Below, piece after piece: positions 57,976 through 64,000 of a stretch of 64,000 bases of DNA (its first letter is position 1; the number at the start of each line of letters is the position of its first letter). This stretch comes from Rosellinia necatrix (Eukaryota; Ascomycota; Sordariomycetes; Xylariales; Xylariaceae). Position numbers and translations under genes: made by a program. Below the pieces are notes generated by a model. The model was not told where the DNA came from and did not search any database. It worked only from the letters and a program-made list of their open reading frames with translations. Where the stretch lies: the NCBI GenBank assembly GCA_021209875.1, contig JAGYVD010000001.1, positions 5,580,001-5,644,000 on the forward strand, read 5' to 3'.

Positions 57976-58252
57976 GGCGGCATCATCATCCTTGGCCGGC
58001 GACGACGCGCGGCCGTGAGCGCGGCCGTCTCGGTTCGTGGACGGGACCTCGCGGGCGCGCGCGCCGCTACCGCTAGATATGGAGTCGTGCGGCCGCTTGC
58101 GAGCGTTCGGGGCGTGGGCTCCGTCGGTGGCGATGAGACCGGATGGCGTGCGGGATTGCGCCGCGGCAGCCTCTCTCTCCTCTCGTAGGGCCTTGGCATT
58201 TAACCTGTTCTCTTCCTAGGCGGAGTCTCATGTGTGAGCGGACCGTTGCTTG

Positions 58253-58308
<56 letters not shown>

Positions 58309-58450
58309 CCCTGATGAAGTAAAATTGTCAGGTGAAGGGGGGACTCACGATGCGACGGGCGACCTCGGGTGCAAGTGGCAAAGCGGCCACTGCCGTCGAT
58401 TTATTGGAGAGGCCGGCGGCGGCGGCGGCGCGGGGAGGTGTGGAAGGCAT
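56798..58450 (-). CDS. RAD14: DNA repair protein Rad14 (XPA homologue)
   Basis: Predicted damage-verification scaffold of nucleotide excision repair. Three exons: 58450-58349, 58215-57410, 57247-56798. Exon 1: [17 protein letters not shown] to PEVARRI; exon 2 continues [15 protein letters not shown]. After an alanine run come [20 protein letters not shown] and [16 protein letters not shown], then the C4 zinc finger [17 protein letters not shown] and [19 protein letters not shown]. Exon 3: [38 protein letters not shown], basic helices, and the C-terminus [14 protein letters not shown]. Two homopolymer corrections of one base each (C 57908-57913 and G 56960-56965) give 1356 nt, 451 residues. 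The correct frame reads the (GCA)n tract as alanine, not glutamine. Intron 1 carries a GA/CT microsatellite. Confidence 0.88.
58257..58303. repeat. (CT)n microsatellite inside RAD14 intron 1
   Basis: About 23 CT dinucleotides on the plus strand (GA on the RAD14 sense strand), lying between the exon 1 donor (58348) and the exon 2 acceptor (58216). It takes up over a third of the 133-nt intron. Confidence 0.9.
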
Positions 58451-59236
58451 GGCCCTTGGATTTCGAGGTCTCGGTGCTCGTCGTACAGGAATTAAATAAG
58501 CATTGCGGCGTAGAAAGGTTAGCTATGACGACCAAAGTGGTATGACAAGGTTGATAACGTAGTTCGATGACGTCGGAGGTTTTAGTAGTCGCACATGGCG
58601 ACCGGGATAGTAGTTATCCTGCTTTTGCATAAGTTAAAACGAACGAACTTGCATAACTTTCACGCCCTACCATAAATACATCAACACAATAAAAATAACA
58701 AACGATTAAAAAGGCTAGCGCAGTTTTATCACTAATATAATAAGATAAGTGCCATATAAACACTTGAACTAGAATAGTTTTTGTTTAATATAAATAGCCG
58801 GGGTATTTTTCTTTCTTTTCAAAACTGCCCTGCTTTATAAGGACAACCTTGTATATTTTAACACAGATATGAGTAGTTTTCCACCTGTCACCGAGTAGTT
58901 TGCACATATACCAACATAATCAGAAAGGTGAAACGGTTCCGTTTTGCCTTCACACCACCAAATATAATCGTATAAATGCTAATATCCTTTCAAAGGAGTA
59001 AGAATTCGATTATTTGATATTTAGGTATGTTTGCCTAACGCAGCCACATTTATATAAATGCTATACTTGTTCCGTAACAGCCGTAATAGTGCATGATCAC
59101 AATGACTATTACTATCACTGAAAAACACATAGTGCCACCTGCCTACCTTTAAACCATGTTTCCCCAAGCCCTAGCACCGCAAGTCCCTTTAGTCGCAACA
59201 ATAAACGCCCTTAATCTTGAGCACCACCCAAAGGGT
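58451..59236. other. AT-rich intergenic region
   Basis: About 790 bp upstream of RAD14 and downstream of the kinase-like gene. Positions 58620-59140 are clearly AT-rich. No gene or repeat unit is recognised. Confidence 0.6.
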
Positions 59237-61621
59237 CTAGAATGCCGCTTTCACCCCCGCCAAGTCAGCCAAGAAGTCACCAGAATAGCCTACCGACTTG
59301 GTTCGTCCTTTCAATTTCCGGGCCCGCCGTCGTTTATTAAGCTCGAGAGCGGCCAGCACGGGCCGGGGCATGTCAAGGAGCTGTGAGCGCTCGAAATCGA
59401 TCAGCATGACGCCCCCCGTCTGCGGGTTGAAGAGCATATTTTCGTAGCGGGCATCTTTATGCACCACTCTCCGTTGGTGGATTGCCCTCATCGCCCCTAT
59501 CGCCATGTGTTGCACCGTAGACTTATTCCTATCTAGATCATGACCGTCTTTGAGGCTGAGGCCACCCCAGGACATGAAGCACAGATGCACGATGTCAACA
59601 TGGATGTCATAGTAGTACGTCCTGTTCAGCGACTGCAGGTTGATGGCGCCTAGGAAGACGGGTACGTAGACGCCTTGTATGTCCTTGAGCCGTTCGTAGA
59701 CTCGGGCTTCGTGCTCTAAATCGGGGATAAACCCCTGTACCGTGCCCTTGCTGATAAAGGTGTAGCCATATTCGAGGAGCGTGACTTTGAATAGGGCCCC
59801 GCGGGCGCCAGTGATATCCAGGGAGGTAATTCCGTAGTCGAGCGTACACTGCAGCTGGCATGAGAGTAATTGAAGAAACTCGTCATGGCCGATAGAGTGT
59901 CGGTCATCGAAATTGGTAACGCTGCCGTTGTTGTTTTGGTGCTGGTGTAGTGTGAGATTGGGGCAGTCCGGGTCAAGAGCGTCTCCCTTGACTAGCCCGA
60001 GGAGGCACTTCTGGGTACAGTACGCCAAGTCCTGATGAGGCTTCCCCTCGAAGTCGCTCCGGTCGCTACCTCGGCCTCCGTGGCTCCTGGTTTGGCCTCC
60101 TCCATCAGCGCCCTGACCCTCTCTGTCGCCTGAATGCCGTCTCGCAAGTCTCGCGCTCCGTCGACTGGCTTGTCTCTCTGTGGGACTGGGTGTATCTCGA
60201 CGATTGGGGCTTCTACTTCCCTCCTCACCAGAATCATCCTCGTCACTCTCCCGTATCGCGGGGTCGCTGTCATGCTCGCCGTCCCCCATGAGGCGCTGGC
60301 TGCGGCGAGGCACTGTGCGGTCGACAGACATATATATGCTGGGGGTGTATGCAGGGGAGCTCTGGGGAGGCTTCCGCTGGGCTTTTGGGATGGTGCTTGC
60401 CGCTTTTCTAAAGCCGGTAGACCAGGTACGCAATCCACTAATCGCCCAATCCCGGACGTCTTGCCCGCGATAGGAGTAATCGTTGAGAGCAAGGAGGTGG
60501 AAGCCCAAGTACTGCGAAACGGCGGAGCAGGCGCGGTAGTTATTATTATGAGCAGGAAGTTCCTCGGCAGGCTCGGCGAGGTGGTAGTAGGCTGTGTGGG
60601 GGTCATCCCAGTTGATCTTGAGAAAAACAATACCCTCGCCCGTCGTTAAGAGCCCGTACGCGAGACCTGACTTGATCATATAATGGAATGCCTGCGTGAC
60701 GGCCGAGGCAACCAGCTCAGTTGCGTGGTGGCGGGATTTGCCCTCCTCGTCTTGAGGGATCTTGTTATTCGCGACAACTTCCATCATATCTATTTCTCTG
60801 AGGCCGGTACGCAGCTGTGGAAGGGAGAGTTTGTGAGGTGGTTTGTATTCCGAAATAGCAATGGCAGTTCTCTTCTCCGCTCCTCCCTCCTCATATCGAT
60901 AGACACAGATCTGGTCGGGGTTTAACCTGGGAGGATCTGTGGCGGGATTGGGCGTATCTGGGCGCTCCCCTGATGGTTCTGGTTCTTGTGGCGGAGCTGG
61001 TGGCGGCTGTCGGGGCTGTCGACTGGCGACTTCGTAGGAAGGATCGCTGAGAGCTTTGATGTGGTTCTCGAATACGATACCCTGCCCAATCTTAAGCTTC
61101 TTTTGAAACTTCCTCGACCTGCTGAGTTCGTGGATAATGCATCGAACCGGATCCTCGACACAATTATGGAGGAATGTCTCCAGCATCTTTTCATTCGCAA
61201 GGGGGGCGTCCCTTGCCTTCCTTCCAAGCGTCTCGAGATAATTCCGGTTATCGAAAAGCCGTCGCGTAATAGAAAAGTGAAGATAAACATTGGAAAGAAT
61301 CTCGCCCTGCTTCTCGTGGAAGTCGGTCCATGGCCTGAGATGGAGTGGGAAATATTTGGCATACGGCGGTGGGATGCTTCCGGTTGTCCTCTTTTCCGGG
61401 TCCGGCTCAATCGTTAGATTGGTATATATAAGATCGTGACAGGCTTCGATGTATTCGTCGAGAGTTGTGGGCAGGAGCTGCGCCTCAGCTCTATCGGCGC
61501 GTCTTTCTTCCTCGCGTCGGCGTCTTTCTTCCTCGCGTCGGCCTCTCTCTGCTTCCTTAGCACGGTTCTCCGCGTCTCGCAACCGCTCCTCTAGTTCTGC
61601 TATCCGATTCGATCCCTCCAT
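59237..61621 (-). CDS. Kinase-like protein with N-terminal nuclease-like domain
   Basis: Single exon, 794 residues from ATG 61621 (MEGSNRIAELEERLRDAE). The order is: charged coiled coil (1-50); helical segment (50-200); a Pro-rich linker; a domain at about 240-350 with AISEYKPPHKLSLPQL (Glu-x-Lys at 258-260), AVTQAFHYMIKSGLAYG and LLTTGEGIVFLKI; a disordered Ser/Arg linker (about 420-530); and a protein-kinase-like C-terminal domain (about 535-794). The kinase part shows ITGARGALFKV (loop), HEARVYERL (helix C), MSWGG (hinge), VVHKDARYENMLF (catalytic loop with Asp 723, Asn 728) and LIDFERS (DFG replaced by DFE). The middle domain resembles PD-(D/E)XK-type modules fused to fungal kinases in genome-conflict or effector proteins; that link is inference. 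The next upstream ATG (61678) is less likely because a CTGCAG acceptor-like site lies between. Confidence 0.75.
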   Translation of the reverse strand: MEGSNRIAELEERLRDAENRAKEAERGRREEERRRREEERRADRAEAQLLPTTLDEYIEACHDLIYTNLTIEPDPEKRTTGSIPPPYAKYFPLHLRPWTDFHEKQGEILSNVYLHFSITRRLFDNRNYLETLGRKARDAPLANEKMLETFLHNCVEDPVRCIIHELSRSRKFQKKLKIGQGIVFENHIKALSDPSYEVASRQPRQPPPAPPQEPEPSGERPDTPNPATDPPRLNPDQICVYRYEEGGAEKRTAIAISEYKPPHKLSLPQLRTGLREIDMMEVVANNKIPQDEEGKSRHHATELVASAVTQAFHYMIKSGLAYGLLTTGEGIVFLKINWDDPHTAYYHLAEPAEELPAHNNNYRACSAVSQYLGFHLLALNDYSYRGQDVRDWAISGLRTWSTGFRKAASTIPKAQRKPPQSSPAYTPSIYMSVDRTVPRRSQRLMGDGEHDSDPAIRESDEDDSGEEGSRSPNRRDTPSPTERQASRRSARLARRHSGDREGQGADGGGQTRSHGGRGSDRSDFEGKPHQDLAYCTQKCLLGLVKGDALDPDCPNLTLHQHQNNNGSVTNFDDRHSIGHDEFLQLLSCQLQCTLDYGITSLDITGARGALFKVTLLEYGYTFISKGTVQGFIPDLEHEARVYERLKDIQGVYVPVFLGAINLQSLNRTYYYDIHVDIVHLCFMSWGGLSLKDGHDLDRNKSTVQHMAIGAMRAIHQRRVVHKDARYENMLFNPQTGGVMLIDFERSQLLDMPRPVLAALELNKRRRARKLKGRTKSVGYSGDFLADLAGVKAAF

Positions 61622-63045
61622 TTGCCCTGCAGAGAAACAAGTACAGTGAACGATAGAAGGATGGTCGGGATAATTCAAGCCCGCTGAAGCTTTGTTCCGG
61701 GGAAATGTAGTGTTGTGTTGTTTGCCGTGGGCGACTGGGTACGCGCTAGACTAGGTAGGGTGCCCGGGTCCACTGCGGGGCAAAGCCCAATCCCGTCGCC
61801 GAGCAACCATGCATGTATATAGTGTATAGGTAACCTTAGCAATTCTTTGTGGTACATAGAGGTTAGGAATACGAAGTGCTGATCTTTTCAAACTTCTAGC
61901 AGCCAGTGGTTAATTATTACTAGAGTTAGCTGTTATATAGGTAGGCTATTATGAATAGGCACCACAAGAAATGATTTATATATAGTAATACTCTAACTAA
62001 GTTGCTTTATTATTAACTAGTTAGTGTTCTTTAACCTAACTAGGCATGACCTATATCTCAACTAGGCCTTGGCGTCTTACCGGATATCACCAAGAGCTAC
62101 ACTAGTAGCGGACAACCCGATCGCGCCCCAGAAATCTCATGTCCCTCTCCTCGTCTCTTGGTCCTATCCTGCAAAAACAGTTGATAGCGCTTGGTAGAAT
62201 GGGGCTCTAACATGATAGACCCGATCTTCGATTCGGGAAGGTTTGATCACGCTCAAAAAAAGAGAAGATCTCCTTGACGTAGGGGCTGGTCGTTATAATC
62301 GTCAGTAGGCCTTCAACTCTGCTATTGTAATTAGTACACTTTTGGGAAAGTTATGTTTATGAAGGAGGGTCCGGCGTCCGACGGGAAGCTTTATATACTT
62401 TTGATTGATTTTTATTCTACCCTTCTCAAAGAGGGTTCAAGTCTACCTCTATTACATCGCGGGTTAGCTTTAGATACTACCCTTGTCTACATAAAGCTAA
62501 CCAAGTAACAAAAATTCGTTTATCGAAGTGAATGTAGGTAGGTATGGTCATAAGGCATTTCGGAATTTTTACCCCAAAATATACTTGACCTAAGAAGCTG
62601 CTCTAGGATCACGGTGCATAAGTATAAAACGGATTGGCCGTTAAAATATAATCAGTGCACTAGGAAATTGGTAAAACCTAGAATCTTGGGTGCCTAGACC
62701 AGATAGTTTCCAGCTTGTGAGCGACTAACCCGGCCAACCCGATACGAATCACTGCATTTTTGGGACTATGTATTGCTAGGGTTTGTCATAAAAACATCCT
62801 CATTAGTTGGCTATGGCAACCCCACAATGGGCACATGCACGCAAAAAGTGAGGCTTTACTGTATTTCATGTTTAGATATAGCACATACCAAAACTTATGA
62901 TTACCTCATCGCCCTAATCTCCTGGGGCATAGCAATCGAGATTAAGTTGTATGTGCATCTCAAACAAGACCCAGCCCAGTGTACGTAGTCGGAGCCTACC
63001 AGTGCACGTAAACGCCGTATGCATATTCCCACCCCAAACTCTCTC
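61622..63045. other. Intergenic region, AT-rich
   Basis: 1.4 kb without a supported gene. It is AT-rich from about 61860 to 62650. The start probably holds the promoter of the kinase-like gene; the end is 3' UTR of the Pho88 gene. Confidence 0.6.
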
Positions 63046-63764
63046 TTACTCGTCCTTGGCACCACCACGACCGGAACGCTCGGCCGCCTCAACCGCCTTC
63101 TTATCGCTTTGTGTAGTGGCGCCCTGGAGGCCGCTCATGAATCCGGCAGGCGCCTTGAAGGGGCGCTTGAGATCTCCGCTTGCCGCCTTGCCAAACACGT
63201 GGATCTGGACTAGGTTGGCCTCGATGGCGCCCTTGAAGGGGATGATGGACTGGATCAGGAGAGGGTTGGTGTATTTCATGTACAAGTGCATGAAGCCCAT
63301 CATAGCGAGACCCATGAGTTGTGACCGGAAGGCGGCCTTGATCTGTTGCGCATCGTAGGCTTGGATCGTAGTCGTCACGAGCTTGCCCTCCTCCGAGGAG
63401 CCCATAGGCGCCGGTTCGACGTATTTGAGAGTTGTCAGATCTGCCGGGGGGGGCCAGGTGTCAGTAAATCTATTCCACATGATCTTTTTGTCGCCGTCTA
63501 TGCGCCGCCAGCGTCGTACCTTTCTTTTTGTTGACCTGCAGCAGGACGTAGCCGTAGATGGCGGCGATGAGCACGTTGCTACCGATATAGAGGGCCCGGA
63601 CACCGTTGAGCACAGTTGGGTCGTCGAAGGGGATCTTCTTCGACACCTGCATCATCCCAAGGATGATGATCAGGTTGGTTCTGTCGAGCGCGAAAGAGCG
63701 TTAGCGAGCGGACGGCTATCCGGTGAGCCCACGCGACTTACATTTGCGGACTGAGGAGACCCAT
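63046..63764 (-). CDS. PHO88: Pho88 / Snd3, ER membrane targeting protein
   Basis: Predicted ER membrane protein of the SND pathway, which targets proteins with internal or C-terminal membrane segments; first described as a phosphate-transport factor in yeast. Three exons: 63764-63742 (MGLLSPQ...), 63681-63520, 63440-63046. Exon 2 reads ITNLIIIL, then GMMQVSKKIPFDDPTVLNGV and IGSNVLIAAIYGYVLLQVNK, the two N-terminal hydrophobic stretches. Exon 3 holds DLTTLKYVEPAPMGSSEEGK, RSQLMGLAMMGFMHLYMKYT, NPLLIQSIIPFKGAIEANLV, IHVFGKAASGDLKRPFKAP and the charged tail. The frame between NLIIIL and GMMQ is off by one; removing one A from AAA at 63659-63661 joins it. Corrected length 579 nt, 192 residues, as expected. 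Confidence 0.88.
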
Positions 63765-64000
63765 TTTGCGACTGCGGGAGACGACGACGGATTGGTAACG
63801 CAGGGGCGGAGAGGACAGAGAATGATAGAAGCGCCGACCGAGAGAAAGAAAAAGGTTGGAGAGTGCGTGAGTGTTTACAGTACGCGAAAAGCGTGGTTAT
63901 GTACTGCTCCGACGTGGGTTGAAGGGAAGGGAAGTGGATGGAGGTTGATAGAAAGGGAAGAAAAAAAAAAACAGAGATTGGGAGTTCGAATGAACTGGCA
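63765..64000. promoter_or_regulatory. Upstream region of PHO88
   Basis: The last 236 bp of the window lie upstream of PHO88. They are purine-rich (GA and AAAG stretches, poly-A at about 63960-63971). This is presumably promoter and 5' UTR. Nothing more specific is visible. Confidence 0.5.

Noticed and set aside
57372..58199. Polyglutamine N-terminus for RAD14
   Set aside because: The frame that matches Rad14 on both sides of the tract reads it as alanine after a one-base correction.

Overview
The window is nuclear DNA from a filamentous ascomycete (Pezizomycotina, probably a Sordariomycete). Genes carry short introns (53-194 nt, longest 373 nt) with GTRNGT donors and CTAAC-type branch points. 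Coding DNA is GC-rich, some spacers are AT-rich, and spacers are full of TACCTA/TAGGTA microsatellites. Encoded families with fungal or ascomycete-typical members include YMR-31/Kgd4, Pho88, Rad14, Orc6 and an Ssp120-like EF-hand protein. I cannot name the species.

Layout. Positions 1-22.1 kb are almost gene-free: simple repeats, plus one small conserved gene at 12.83-13.32 kb. From 22.1 kb the window is gene-dense: a six-exon WD40 protein (22.1-28.0 kb, +), PIG-H/Gpi15 (30.5 kb, +), Pus3/Deg1 (33.9-31.7 kb, -), a divergent Rho-like GTPase (34.35-35.06 kb, +), Pol III subunit C17/Rpc9 (35.6-35.1 kb, -), an unrecognised two-exon gene (36.6-38.0 kb, +), a small conserved disordered protein (39.0-39.5 kb, +), ORC6 (41.2-40.1 kb, -), an Ssp120-like secretory EF-hand protein (41.9-42.7 kb, +), Trm12/TYW2 (45.1-43.3 kb, -), ribosomal protein S18/uS13 with seven introns (50.4-49.0 kb, -), Kgd4 (52.2-52.7 kb, +), polynucleotide kinase 3'-phosphatase (54.3-56.3 kb, +), Rad14/XPA (58.5-56.8 kb, -), a large kinase-like protein with a nuclease-like N-terminal half (61.6-59.2 kb, -) and Pho88/Snd3 (63.8-63.0 kb, -).

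The genes are mostly unrelated housekeeping functions: tRNA modification (Pus3, Trm12), Pol III, ribosome, GPI-anchor synthesis, ER targeting, replication licensing and DNA repair. No secondary-metabolite cluster, CRISPR array, rRNA gene, intact tRNA gene or intact transposon was seen. The strongest unexpected signal is technical. Seven sites in four genes each need removal of exactly one base from a short homopolymer to restore a conserved reading frame, and after correction every CDS length is a multiple of three. This pattern points to consensus errors in the assembly rather than pseudogenes. The most interesting biology is the nuclease-like/kinase fusion, the micro-exons of RPS18, possible dual-targeting starts of Pus3 and PNK1, and trinucleotide-repeat growth inside core enzymes.
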